A stretch of DNA of 17,374 bases. Source: an uncultured Mycoplasmatota bacterium (GTDB taxonomy: Bacteria > Bacillota_I > Bacilli_A > RF39 > UBA660). Under the pieces are notes generated by a model. The model did not search any database, had not been told where the DNA came from, and saw nothing but the letters and a program-made list of their open reading frames with translations. Made by a program: the position numbers and the translations under genes. Positions 6,898 through 14,907 of the stretch are shown one piece after another; within the stretch, counting starts at the first letter, position 1, and each line of letters begins with the position of its first letter. Location of the stretch: positions 1 to 17,374 of the forward strand of contig URUT01000023.1 of the NCBI GenBank assembly GCA_900551105.1, given 5' to 3'.

Positions 6898-8127
6898 CTA
6901 CTTGTTAATTTTTTCTTCAATTCTAAGCAATTCATTATATTTGCAAATACGTTCTCCACGACTCATTGAACCGGTTTTGATGTATTTAGCGTCTAATCCT
7001 ACTGCTAACTCTGCAATAAAGGTATCCTCGGTTTCGCCGCTTCTATGAGATATAATTGTGTGATAATTGTTTGCTTTTGCTAATTTTACAGTTTCTAAGG
7101 TTTCGGTAATAGTGCCAATTTGATTAGCTTTGATAATAATTGCATTACCTGCTTTTAAATCTATACCTTTTTGAAGATAAATTTTATTTGTAACAAAGAA
7201 GTCATCACCTACAATCATTATTTTATTACCAACCAGATTAGTGAATTTTGTTAGTGATTCCCAGTCGTTTTCATAAAATGGATCTTCAATACTAACTATT
7301 GGGTATGTTTCTAATAATTCATTATAGTATGAAATTAATTCGTCACTAGTAATGTCTTTGCCATCTAATTTATAGGTATTAGTTTCTTCGTTATAAAATT
7401 CACTTGCTGCAACATCTAGCGCAATACCGATGTCTTTGCCTGGAATATAATTTGAATCAGTTATTGCCTTTGCAATGAAATCTAGAGCTTCTTTATTATT
7501 TTTTAAGTTTGGGGCAAAGCCGCCCTCATCGCCTACACCCACTGCATAGTTAGCGCTTGTTAGTAATTTTTTTAAAGTGTGAAATATTTCTGATGCGGCT
7601 CTAATTCTTTCTTTCATTGTTTCTTGATGAGGCACAATCATAAATTCTTGTATATCTAAGTTATTTACAGCATGTGCTCCACCATTAATTATATTTACCA
7701 TTGGCACTGGCATGCTAACTTGTCCATCGCTTACGTATTCATAAAGTTCCTTATTATTTAAAAGGGCTTCGCATTTTAGGCAAGCTAGCGAAACAGCAAG
7801 GGTAGCATTTGCTCCTAAATTGATTTTATTTGGGGTGTTATCTAATTTTAAAAGTATTTCGTCTACTACTTTAACGTTTGCCTCTATACCAATTAATTTA
7901 GGTTTGATTATTTCATTAATGTTATTTACTGCTTTTAAAACTCCTTTTCCTTGATATCTATTACTATCTTTGTCTCTTAGTTCTAAAGCTTCTCTAGAGC
8001 CAGTAGATGCCCCACTTGGAACAGATGCTCTAGCGCATGCTCCATTTTCAAGAATCATGTCAACTTCAACAGTGGGATTTCCTCTTGAATCTAATATTTC
8101 TCTTGCTATTATGTCTTTAATTTTCAT
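6898..8127 (-). CDS. eno: Enolase (phosphopyruvate hydratase)
   Basis: Enolase converts 2-phosphoglycerate to phosphoenolpyruvate in glycolysis. The N-terminus shows AREILDSRGNPTVEVD and SVPSGASTGSREALELRD. Catalytic and metal residues visible are His152 (GGAHAVNN), Glu201 (GDEGGFAP), Asp238 (IALDVAASEFY), Glu281 (SIEDPF), Asp308 (VGDDFFVTN), Lys333 (IIIKANQIGT), His361-Arg362-Ser363 (SHRSGETEDT) and Lys384 (IKTGSMSRGER). At 409 residues it is about 20 shorter than typical bacterial enolases and deviates at usually constant spots: GAHAVNN for GAHADNN, and SMSRGERICKYN where SRTDRxAKYN is usual. All catalytic residues are retained, so I expect an active enzyme. The ATG at 8127 has GGTGAT upstream, and a good promoter lies at 8152-8180. 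Confidence 0.97.
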   Translation of the reverse strand: MKIKDIIAREILDSRGNPTVEVDMILENGACARASVPSGASTGSREALELRDKDSNRYQGKGVLKAVNNINEIIKPKLIGIEANVKVVDEILLKLDNTPNKINLGANATLAVSLACLKCEALLNNKELYEYVSDGQVSMPVPMVNIINGGAHAVNNLDIQEFMIVPHQETMKERIRAASEIFHTLKKLLTSANYAVGVGDEGGFAPNLKNNKEALDFIAKAITDSNYIPGKDIGIALDVAASEFYNEETNTYKLDGKDITSDELISYYNELLETYPIVSIEDPFYENDWESLTKFTNLVGNKIMIVGDDFFVTNKIYLQKGIDLKAGNAIIIKANQIGTITETLETVKLAKANNYHTIISHRSGETEDTFIAELAVGLDAKYIKTGSMSRGERICKYNELLRIEEKINK

Positions 8128-8151
8128 TTTATCACCATTTTCTACACTTAA

Positions 8152-8180
8152 ATTATAAAGTAATTGTTAATATTCAGCAA
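8152..8180 (-). promoter_or_regulatory. Promoter of eno-secG
   Basis: On the - strand TTGCTG (8175-8180) and TATAAT (8152-8157) are separated by exactly 17 bases, a good sigma-A type promoter. It is located about 25 bases before the eno start. Confidence 0.75.
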
Positions 8181-8210
8181 GTTATTATTTAATATTTGAC
8201 ACTTTAATGT

Positions 8211-8216
8211 TATAAT
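8211..8216 (+). promoter_or_regulatory. Probable -10 element for the FemAB-like gene
   Basis: A consensus TATAAT lies 19 bases before the ATG at 8236, with a GAGGATGAT ribosome binding site between. The -35 position at 17-base spacing is only TTTAAT. The nearby consensus TTGACA (8196-8201) is just 9 bases from this box and cannot pair with it. Confidence 0.5.
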
Positions 8217-8235
8217 TTTCTTAGAGGATGATATT

Positions 8236-9492
8236 ATGAAATTAGTTGAACTGTCAATTAGAGAATTTGAAAATTTTGCTTATAATCACCCACTTAGAAG
8301 TTATGCTCAGACTGTTAACTATGCCAAGGTTATGGGAGAAATGGGTTTTTCTTATGATTATATTGGTTATAAAGATGATATTGATAATATAATTGCAGCC
8401 TCTTTGATACTTACTAAGAAATTAAGGTTTAATAAATATGCATATGCACCTAAAGGTTTTTTAGTTGATTATTATAATACCGATTTATTAAAAGAGTTTG
8501 TACAGGAAGTTGTTCAATATTACGATAAAAAAGGATGTGCTTTTATTAAAATTAATCCTGAGATAATTATTGGTGAAATTAATTCAAAAAGAAATTTTGC
8601 TGCTAACTATAATCAAAATGTAAAAATTATAGACGATTTAAAAAGTATGGGATTTAAAAGAAGACGTGAAATTAAGCCATTAGATTTTATTTTCCCAAGA
8701 ATTAGTCCGTATATTAATTTAAAAACTTTTGATATTAATTCATTAGATGATGATGTAAAAGATACTTTAGATACTGGTACTAAAAGTGGATTAGTTTTGG
8801 AGGAAGCTTTTAATAAAGATATTAATATGCTTTTTGATTATATTAAAGATAATACTAATATGTCTATTAATTTTTTTAGAAATGTAGTTAATATTTTTCA
8901 AGGGAATACTGGCCCTAATGCAGAACTTTTATTACTTAAAGTAGACTATGAGGCTTGCTTGGTTGAAATGCAAAGAGCTTATGATAGAGAGCTTGAGCAT
9001 AATAATGAATGTAATGAAAAAATTCAATCTGATAACAGTGATGCTATGCTTAATGAGAAGATGCAGTCAGACCGTGATTTAATTTCTATTAAGGCTAGCG
9101 TAGTACAGGCTACTAATAATTTGAAAAAGCAAAAATATGAGTATATAGCTGCTGCTTTAGTAATTAAATTTGAAAATAGAGTTAGTATTGTTGCTTCTGG
9201 AGCTGATAATAAGTTTATTAGTTTTAATCCGATGATTTATTTATATTATAGTTTGACAGAGAGATTTAAAAATGATTATGATTTTTTAGATCTTAATGGA
9301 CTTGCTAATTCTTATAGTGATTTAAGTCCATTTTACCGTTATAATAAAGATAAGCTTGATTTGAATCCTGACATTTATGAGTTTATCGGTGAGTTTGATT
9401 ATATTATAGATAATAATAAGTTTAAAAGAATTCAAAGTGCTGGTCTTTTATCTGAAGAGTTTTTGCCTTCTTATAAAATTAACGAAGAGTAA
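8236..9492 (+). CDS. FemAB/MurM-family aminoacyltransferase (peptidoglycan cross-bridge)
   Basis: A 418-residue member of the FemABX family, which uses aminoacyl-tRNA to add amino acids to the stem-peptide lysine of lipid II, forming the interpeptide bridge. Two GNAT-like halves are seen. The first (about 1-160) includes YAQTVNYAKVMGEMGF and KYAYAPKGFLVDY. The second (about 170-235 and 300-400) includes SFNPMIYLYYSL, DFLDLNGLANSYSDLSPFYRYN and YEFIGEFDYII, matching the family's D-x-x-G...F-K/R-x-G...Y-x-G-E-x-D pattern. A long charged helical arm (about 240-300) is inserted in the second half, as in FemA/FemX. Within it NEKIQSD (260-266) and NEKMQSD (273-279) form an imperfect internal repeat. 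The gene stands alone, divergent from eno and followed by its own terminator. Which amino acid it adds cannot be read from the sequence. Confidence 0.88.
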   Translation: MKLVELSIREFENFAYNHPLRSYAQTVNYAKVMGEMGFSYDYIGYKDDIDNIIAASLILTKKLRFNKYAYAPKGFLVDYYNTDLLKEFVQEVVQYYDKKGCAFIKINPEIIIGEINSKRNFAANYNQNVKIIDDLKSMGFKRRREIKPLDFIFPRISPYINLKTFDINSLDDDVKDTLDTGTKSGLVLEEAFNKDINMLFDYIKDNTNMSINFFRNVVNIFQGNTGPNAELLLLKVDYEACLVEMQRAYDRELEHNNECNEKIQSDNSDAMLNEKMQSDRDLISIKASVVQATNNLKKQKYEYIAAALVIKFENRVSIVASGADNKFISFNPMIYLYYSLTERFKNDYDFLDLNGLANSYSDLSPFYRYNKDKLDLNPDIYEFIGEFDYIIDNNKFKRIQSAGLLSEEFLPSYKINEE

Positions 9493-9504
9493 AGCTCTTT
9501 TTTT
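9485..9504 (+). terminator. Terminator of the FemAB-like gene
   Basis: A short stem AAGAG / CTCTT with a five-base loop begins inside the last codons of the gene and is followed by a T-run ending at 9504. The stem is only about 5 bp, but position and T-run are right. Confidence 0.55.
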
Positions 9505-9530
9505 ATGAAAAAAACTCACGTATGTGAGTT
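9505..9530 (-). terminator. Terminator of rubrerythrin
   Basis: On the - strand a perfect 7-bp stem (9513-9519 with 9524-9530, sequence AACTCAC/GTGAGTT) and a four-base loop are followed by a T-run. The right arm touches the rubrerythrin stop codon at 9529-9531. Confidence 0.8.
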
Positions 9531-10068
9531 AATAGTTTTCACTTTTTAGTTCAAAGTAACTTTGTGGATGAGAGCATACTGGGCAAATTTCCGGAGCCTT
9601 CTTGCCAATTACCACATGACCACAGTTACGGCAAATCCAGATCGCATCTTCATCTTTTGAAAATACAACTTTGTTTTCTATATTACCAATTAATTTACGA
9701 TATCTTTCTTCATGATGTTTTTCAATTTGACCAACCATTTCAAACTTTTTAGCTAATTCTTCAAATCCCTCTTCACGAGCTTCTTTAGCAAATGTTTCGT
9801 ACATATCTGTCCATTCATAATTTTCACCATTTGCAGCATCGTTTAAATTTGTTATTGTATCTGGTATTTGTCCACCTAGAAGTTCTTTAAACCACATTTT
9901 TGCATGTTCTTTTTCGTTGTTTGCAGTTTCTTCAAATATTGCAGCAATTTGTTCATATCCATCTTTTCTTGCTTTTGAAGCATAATATGTGTATTTGTTT
10001 CTAGCTTGGCTTTCTCCAGCAAATGCAGTCATTAAATTTTTCTTTGTTTTTGTTCCTTCTAAATTCAT
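9529..10068 (-). CDS. rbr: Rubrerythrin (non-haem di-iron peroxide reductase)
   Basis: A 179-residue rubrerythrin, which reduces hydrogen peroxide to water in the cytoplasm of anaerobes. The N-terminal ferritin-like four-helix domain (1 to about 130) carries the di-iron ligands: Glu19 (FAGESQARNKY), Glu52 and His55 (NNEKEHA), Glu96 (AKEAREEG) and Glu116 with His119 (GQIEKHHEERY). The C-terminal rubredoxin-like domain has the iron-binding pairs Cys146/Cys149 (CRNCGH) and Cys162/Cys165 (CPVCSHP). Length and domain order are standard for the family. The ATG at 10068 follows GAGGT by about five bases. It is a single-gene transcript with its own promoter (10091-10119) and terminator, divergent from a small unknown gene. 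Confidence 0.96.
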   Translation of the reverse strand: MNLEGTKTKKNLMTAFAGESQARNKYTYYASKARKDGYEQIAAIFEETANNEKEHAKMWFKELLGGQIPDTITNLNDAANGENYEWTDMYETFAKEAREEGFEELAKKFEMVGQIEKHHEERYRKLIGNIENKVVFSKDEDAIWICRNCGHVVIGKKAPEICPVCSHPQSYFELKSENY

Positions 10069-10090
10069 TTTTTACCTCTTTTCTAATTAA

Positions 10091-10119
10091 ATTATAACAG
10101 TTATGTTATTTTAGTGCAA
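10091..10119 (-). promoter_or_regulatory. Promoter of rubrerythrin
   Basis: On the - strand TTGCAC (10114-10119) and TATAAT (10091-10096) are separated by 17 bases. It lies about 22 bases before the rubrerythrin start and overlaps the region upstream of the divergent small gene. I see no clear PerR-type palindrome. Confidence 0.75.
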
Positions 10120-10122
10120 TCA

Positions 10123-10128
10123 TATAAT
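10123..10128 (+). promoter_or_regulatory. -10 element of the small unknown gene, placing the start point at its ATG
   Basis: A consensus TATAAT ends six bases before ATG 10135, so the expected transcription start (+1 about 7 bases after the box) falls on the start codon itself. A weak TTATGT (10101-10106) is at a 16-base spacing. No ribosome binding site is seen between box and ATG. Confidence 0.5.
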
Positions 10129-10134
10129 TATATT

Positions 10135-10434
10135 ATGAATAAGCTTCCGCCTAATAAAAACTCTCAGTTACTAACTTTATTTGGGACTTTGGTAGGTTTT
10201 GCATTAATGGATGACTTTAGTGCGATAGAACAAAATGCAATTGGTAACTGGTTTATGCTTGTTGGGCAAATTTTAGAGACTAATGCTGCTTTTTTGCAAC
10301 AATTTAATCAACAAAATCAAAATTTTAATAAAAGCAATAATTTTAATTCTAACGCTGGAGATTTAGAACGATTAGAAAAAATGGTTACAATTTTAAAACG
10401 AGAATTTGAAGAATTTAAAAAAGATAATCGCTAA
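10135..10434 (+). CDS. Small protein of unknown function, Asn/Gln-rich linker (99 aa)
   Basis: I do not recognise this protein. Starting from ATG 10135 it has 99 residues. The N-terminal half (about 10-55: LLTLFGTLVGFALMDDF, IGNWFMLVGQILETNAAFL) is hydrophobic/amphipathic helix without a clear membrane span. A low-complexity Asn/Gln/Phe linker follows (about 56-73, QQFNQQNQNFNKSNNFNSN), then a charged helix able to form a coiled coil (about 75-98, LERLEKMVTILKREFEEF). An in-frame GTG at 10114 would give 106 residues, but it lies within the rubrerythrin -35 region and upstream of the TATAAT. No Shine-Dalgarno precedes either start, and the promoter suggests a leaderless message. The small size and layout would suit an oligomeric or scaffold protein, but that is speculation. 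It converges on typA with an 8-base gap. Confidence 0.75.
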   Translation: MNKLPPNKNSQLLTLFGTLVGFALMDDFSAIEQNAIGNWFMLVGQILETNAAFLQQFNQQNQNFNKSNNFNSNAGDLERLEKMVTILKREFEEFKKDNR

Positions 10435-10448
10435 TAAAGCAATTATCT
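10422..10448. terminator. Weak bidirectional terminator between the 99-aa gene and typA
   Basis: AGATAAT (10422-10428) pairs with ATTATCT (10442-10448), with an inner GC/GC step and one mismatch. The flanks are A-rich on the left and moderately T-rich on the right. It spans both stop codons of the convergent genes. Confidence 0.4.
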
Positions 10449-12242
10449 ATTTGTTCTAAAACGATCTTTTGGATCTAATATTTTTTTTCTTAGTCTTATA
10501 ACAGCAGGTGTAATTTCAACATATTCATCTTCACTGATAAATTCAAGTGCTTCTTCTAAAGAGAAAGTTTTTGGTGGCACTAAAGCAATAGCTTCGTCAC
10601 TACTTTTGCTTCTTGTATTTGACATTTCTTTATTTTTGCATGGATTTACATTAAGATCATTATCTCTGTTATTTATTCCGATAATCATGCCAATATAAAC
10701 GTCAGTTGCTGGACCAATAATTAATTGTCCTCTTTCTTGTAAGTTAAATAAAGAATAACCTAGGCTTTTACCGGTTTCCATACTTACTAGAACACCGTTT
10801 TTTCTGCTTTGAATATTGCCGGCATAAGGTTTATAACTTGAGAAACTACGAACCATTATTCCTTCGCCTTTAGTTTCAGTTATAAAGTTACTTCTATATC
10901 CGATTAGGCCCCTAGTTGGAACTTCTAATTCTATATGAGAATAATTATCAGCTTGTTCTAGTTTTAAAATCATACCTTTTCTTTCTTGTAAACTGTTTAT
11001 TACTGTACTAGCATAATCACTTGGAGTATTTACAATAACAAGTTCATATGGTTCAGTTTTTGTGCCATTTTCTTCTTTATATAATACTTCTGGTTTACTT
11101 ACGCATAGCTCGTAACCTTCTCTACGCATATTTTCAAGAAGGATTGATAAGTGTAATTCACCACGACCACTTACTTTAAAGCCATCGCTTCCTTCAAGTT
11201 CTTCAACTTCTAAACCAACATTTGTTTCTAATTCTTTTTCTAGTCTTTCTTTTAAGTGTCTTGATGTTAAATATTTACCACTTTGACCAGCAAATGGGCC
11301 ATTATTTACTACAAAGTTCATGCTTAGGGTTGGCTTTTCTATTTCTATTGGTTCTAGTGGATCACAAACCCCTAGGCTGCAAATTGTATCGCCAATTGAG
11401 ATGTCAGCGCAGCCAGCAATAGTAACGATGTCTCCGAAGAAGGCTTCTTGTTTTTCTACTCTTTTGATTCCTTCAGTAACGTATAATTTTGATATTCTGA
11501 AGTTACTTTCTTTACCATCATTTTTGATTAATGTTACATTTTCTCCAGTTTTTATTTTACCTTTGGTAATTCTACCAATACCAAGTCTTCCAATGTAATC
11601 ATCGTATCCTAAATTTGATATTTGTAATTGTAAATTATCATTTTCATTGCCTTCAAAAGGTTTGCACTGTTTTATAATTGTATCAAGCAATGGGGTAATT
11701 GAATCACTTTCTTCTTCTAGTGAATATTTAGCAATGCCATCACGAGCCGTACCGTAGATAATAGGAAAATCTAATTGTTCATCAGATGCGTTAAGTTCGC
11801 AGAATAAATCAAACGTCATATTAACTACTTCTTCAGGTCTAGCGTCTTTTTTATCTATTTTATTTATAAATAGAATTGGTTTTAGATTATGTTCTAGAGC
11901 CTGTTTTAAAACAAATCTTGTTTGAGGCATAGGGCCTTCAGCTGAGTCTACTAATAATATTACTGTATCAACTGTTTTAATAACCCTTTCAACTTCAGAT
12001 GAAAAGTCAGCATGTCCTGGGGTATCTACAATATTTATTTTATAGTCCTTGTATCTAATAGCACAATTTTTTGAGTAGATTGTAATTCCTCTTTCTCTTT
12101 CTAAATCGTTAGAATCCATAATGCAGTCTTGTACTTCTTCATTTGCGCGGAATGCTCCACTTTGATTTAGTAAAGCATCTACTAAAGTACTTTTACCAGC
12201 ATCTACGTGTGCTACTACTGCAACATTTATGATTTTATCCAT
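10443..12242 (-). CDS. typA: Ribosome-associated translational GTPase TypA/BipA
   Basis: TypA/BipA is a GTPase of the EF-G family that binds the 70S ribosome and aids 50S assembly and growth under stress or cold. From ATG 12242 it is 599 residues. Visible GTPase motifs are G1 AHVDAGKST (11-19), the switch I region RERGITI (49-55), G3 DTPGH (73-77) and G4 NKID (127-130). Domain II follows, then the EF-G-like domains with GRGELHLSILLENMRREGYE and VPTRGLIGYRS. The BipA-specific C-terminal domain ends with SLEEALEFISEDEYVEITPAVIRLRKK. The longer frame (to 12299) adds 19 residues unlike any TypA N-terminus and would start upstream of the promoter, so I reject it. The ribosome binding site is poor (AAGTGAT). 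The gene diverges from yfhO. Confidence 0.96.
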   Translation of the reverse strand: MDKIINVAVVAHVDAGKSTLVDALLNQSGAFRANEEVQDCIMDSNDLERERGITIYSKNCAIRYKDYKINIVDTPGHADFSSEVERVIKTVDTVILLVDSAEGPMPQTRFVLKQALEHNLKPILFINKIDKKDARPEEVVNMTFDLFCELNASDEQLDFPIIYGTARDGIAKYSLEEESDSITPLLDTIIKQCKPFEGNENDNLQLQISNLGYDDYIGRLGIGRITKGKIKTGENVTLIKNDGKESNFRISKLYVTEGIKRVEKQEAFFGDIVTIAGCADISIGDTICSLGVCDPLEPIEIEKPTLSMNFVVNNGPFAGQSGKYLTSRHLKERLEKELETNVGLEVEELEGSDGFKVSGRGELHLSILLENMRREGYELCVSKPEVLYKEENGTKTEPYELVIVNTPSDYASTVINSLQERKGMILKLEQADNYSHIELEVPTRGLIGYRSNFITETKGEGIMVRSFSSYKPYAGNIQSRKNGVLVSMETGKSLGYSLFNLQERGQLIIGPATDVYIGMIIGINNRDNDLNVNPCKNKEMSNTRSKSSDEAIALVPPKTFSLEEALEFISEDEYVEITPAVIRLRKKILDPKDRFRTNR

Positions 12243-12270
12243 ATTATCACTTCTTTCAACAAACGCAACA

Positions 12271-12299
12271 ATCATACTACAAAAGTGGATATTTTGCAA
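12271..12299 (-). promoter_or_regulatory. Promoter of typA
   Basis: On the - strand TTGCAA (12294-12299) and TATGAT (12271-12276) are 17 bases apart, giving a leader of about 20 bases. TTGCAA is its own reverse complement and is also the best -35 for the divergent yfhO promoter. Confidence 0.65.
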
Positions 12300-12321
12300 G
12301 AAAAACTATTAAGTTTATGAT
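12294..12321 (+). promoter_or_regulatory. Promoter of the yfhO-like gene
   Basis: TTGCAA (12294-12299) and TATGAT (12316-12321) are 16 bases apart, followed by AGGTGA (12333-12338) and ATG 12343. The -35 hexamer is shared with the typA promoter on the opposite strand. An alternative -10, TATACT at 12321-12326, has a 21-base spacing, which is too long. Confidence 0.6.
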
Positions 12322-12342
12322 ATACTTTCTTTAGGTGAGACT

Positions 12343-14898
12343 ATGATCTTTAAAAAGAAATTTAAAAAATATTGGCCTTATTTGTTTTGCGCAGTTGTGG
12401 CTATGACAGTTATTGGAATTATTTACTATTTAAAAGATGTTACCCCGTTTGGAGATAAGTCACTTCTTACCATAGATTTTTTTCATCAATATGGACCAAT
12501 GCTGGGAGAACTTTATGATCGAGTGAGGGGAGGAGGTAATTTAATTTATTCCTTTACCATGGGAATGGGGATACCATTTTTTAGAAATTTCTTTAATTAT
12601 CTATCTAGTCCATTTAATATTTTAATGTTTTTATTTAATCATAATGGCTTGTTAACTTCATTTTCTGTAATCATTGCTTGTAAAGCAGTTTGTAGCGTTT
12701 TATTTATGTTTATGTTTTTAAGGCAAAAAGTTAAAGTAAATAATTATATGCTTATAGCTTTGTCTTTAATGTATGGGTTTAGTGCTTATTTTTCAGCGTA
12801 TTATTTTAATATTATGTGGCTTGATGGTATGGTATTTTTACCATTTATTTGTTTAGGGGTGGAAAAGTTAATTTTTGAGAATAAACCCCTACTTTATGTA
12901 TGCTCCTTGGCTTTGTTAATGTTTGCTAATTACTTTATTGCCTATATGGTTTGTATTTTCTTAGTAATATATTTTATTATTTTGATAGTATCAAATAAAA
13001 AATTGTGGAATAAAAAGACTATCTTTTATAAATTAGCGATGTTTGTAATTAATTCATTAATTACAGCAGGTATTTGTGCATTTTTTCTATTACCTTTATA
13101 TAAAGGATTAATGTCTATAAGTGCTACTAGCGATGTGTTTCCTTCGTCTCAATATTATAGTTTTACTTTTGTGGAATTTTTAGCTGGACATTTTACGGGA
13201 ATTATGCCGACTGTATTAAGTTCAGATGTAAGTAATAGTCCTAATGTTAGTTGTGGAATTTTAGCCATTGCAGCGTTTATACTTTTTTTATTTAATCCAA
13301 AGATAGAAATAAATGTTAAGGTTGCTTATGTCTGGGGACTTATATTATTATTTATTAGTTTCTATTTTGGGCAAATTGATTTTATTTGGCATGGGTTTCA
13401 TGTTCCTAATGATTTACCGTTTAGATATTCATTTGTATACACCTTTTTATTGATAGTAATTGCAGCTTTAAGTATTGAAAAGATCAAGTCACTTAAATTT
13501 AGATGGATAAGTATTACTTACGGAATTATGCTACTTTTGATTTTAGGATTACAATTTTATAGTAAGAAGTATGAAAATATAAGTCAAGATATGATTTGGT
13601 TAAATCTAGTGGTTATAACAATATATTATCTACTGGCAGTATTAAAAAAGTATTTTAAAAAGATGAATATGATTGCTATGCTAGGTTTTGTCTTTGTTGT
13701 TAGTTTAGAAATAATAGCTGGAATGAATGAAAATTTAGATATTACGCAAATTAAAGATTCATTTTACGAGGGTTATAGTGATGAAAAGACTGTATTAAAT
13801 AAAATAAAAGATGAAAATTCCGATTTTTACAGATTAGAAAATCTTTATACACTAAGCTTTAATGACCCTTCTTGGTATGGTTATTATGGGGTGTCAACGT
13901 TTAGCTCTATGGCGTATGAAAATATGGCAGTATTACAACACAATCTTGGAATGCCAGGAAATGAAATTAATAGTTATTATTATAAGCAAAATACGCCTAT
14001 ATATGATAGTATTTTTGATGTTAAATATTTTATCGGAAATAATAAAGATGATAATTATTACGAAAAATATGATTATGACAAATTAGATGTGTATAAGAAT
14101 AAAAACTTAACAAATTTACTATATTTGTCTTCTTCAGGAGTTAAATTTTGGAACTATAACAATTATAATCCATTTAGTGTTCAAAATAACTTTGTTTTAG
14201 GAGCAACGGGTATTGATCAGGTTTTAGAAAGAATAGAAATAACATCTAAAGATGAAGTATATAATGATGGCAGCTATGTTGTTATGAAATATGAGATTAA
14301 TCCTAAGGAAGATAATGTGTATTTTTATAATAATAGTACTGGGATAGATTTTATGTTAATTGGAGATGAACTTTATTACAATAGCGATGATTATAATTAT
14401 GTGTATAACTTAAAAAATATTAACATAATGGGTTATAATGATTATAATGAAAAATATATAATTAACTATAAGGCTAATAAAAGTAAGATTACATTTTATG
14501 TGGGTTATAATAACTATTTTGAATATGATTTCTTTGTGTATAAGTTGAATCAAGACAAGTTTAAGAGTTTTTTAGCTAAAATTAATGAAAATGAAATTAA
14601 TATTAGTTCATTTAAAGAAGATTGTATTACAGCAAGCGTTAGTAGCGAAAGTGAACAAACCGTTTTTACTTCTATTCCATATGATGAGGGCTGGCATGTT
14701 TACGTTAATGATAGAGAGGTTAGCACGTTTAAAATAGGTAATGCTTTGCTGGGATTTGATTTAGATGCGGGCGATCATGAAATCGTATTAAAATACAAGA
14801 TCCCTTATTTTAATCTAGGATTGTTTATTAGTTTTTCTTGTTTAGTTATGCTAAGCTCGGAAATATACCTACTAAAAAGAAAACCACGAGTTAAATAA
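12343..14898 (+). CDS. yfhO: YfhO-family polytopic membrane protein (GT-C glycosyltransferase-like)
   Basis: An 851-residue protein matching the YfhO family, which in Bacillus subtilis is linked to glycosylation of lipoteichoic acid from undecaprenyl-phosphate sugar. The N-terminal part (about 10-470) holds a dozen or so hydrophobic segments. The first extracellular loop carries GDKSLLTIDFFHQYGP with Asp45 at the position of the catalytic acidic residue of GT-C enzymes. YYFNIMWLDGMVFLPFICLG (about 152-171) is a family hallmark. A large outer soluble domain rich in Tyr, Asn and Asp (about 475-820) follows, ending in a beta-sandwich-like stretch (FTSIPYDEGWHVYVNDREV, AGDHEIVLKY). One last membrane helix (about 826-845) and a basic tail close the protein. 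The exact sugar and acceptor are unknown. The gene stands alone, converging on a DgkB-like kinase gene with which it shares a terminator. Confidence 0.87.
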   Translation: MIFKKKFKKYWPYLFCAVVAMTVIGIIYYLKDVTPFGDKSLLTIDFFHQYGPMLGELYDRVRGGGNLIYSFTMGMGIPFFRNFFNYLSSPFNILMFLFNHNGLLTSFSVIIACKAVCSVLFMFMFLRQKVKVNNYMLIALSLMYGFSAYFSAYYFNIMWLDGMVFLPFICLGVEKLIFENKPLLYVCSLALLMFANYFIAYMVCIFLVIYFIILIVSNKKLWNKKTIFYKLAMFVINSLITAGICAFFLLPLYKGLMSISATSDVFPSSQYYSFTFVEFLAGHFTGIMPTVLSSDVSNSPNVSCGILAIAAFILFLFNPKIEINVKVAYVWGLILLFISFYFGQIDFIWHGFHVPNDLPFRYSFVYTFLLIVIAALSIEKIKSLKFRWISITYGIMLLLILGLQFYSKKYENISQDMIWLNLVVITIYYLLAVLKKYFKKMNMIAMLGFVFVVSLEIIAGMNENLDITQIKDSFYEGYSDEKTVLNKIKDENSDFYRLENLYTLSFNDPSWYGYYGVSTFSSMAYENMAVLQHNLGMPGNEINSYYYKQNTPIYDSIFDVKYFIGNNKDDNYYEKYDYDKLDVYKNKNLTNLLYLSSSGVKFWNYNNYNPFSVQNNFVLGATGIDQVLERIEITSKDEVYNDGSYVVMKYEINPKEDNVYFYNNSTGIDFMLIGDELYYNSDDYNYVYNLKNINIMGYNDYNEKYIINYKANKSKITFYVGYNNYFEYDFFVYKLNQDKFKSFLAKINENEINISSFKEDCITASVSSESEQTVFTSIPYDEGWHVYVNDREVSTFKIGNALLGFDLDAGDHEIVLKYKIPYFNLGLFISFSCLVMLSSEIYLLKRKPRVK

Positions 14899-14907
14899 TT
14901 CGTGGTT
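14882..14907. terminator. Bidirectional terminator between yfhO and the lipid kinase gene
   Basis: AACCACGA (14882-14889) pairs with TCGTGGTT (14900-14907) around a 10-base loop. A T-rich stretch follows on the + strand, and TTTTCTTTTT follows on the - strand. The hairpin contains the last yfhO codons and touches the stop of the convergent gene. Confidence 0.8.

Noticed and set aside
8196..8216. TTGACA followed by TATAAT upstream of the FemAB-like gene, looking like a consensus promoter
   Set aside because: The two boxes are only 9 bases apart, far below the 16-18 needed, so they cannot form one promoter together.
12243..12299. N-terminal extension of typA by 19 residues
   Set aside because: It would begin at the -35 hexamer of the typA promoter, and its residues do not resemble TypA N-termini, which start directly before the GTPase motif.
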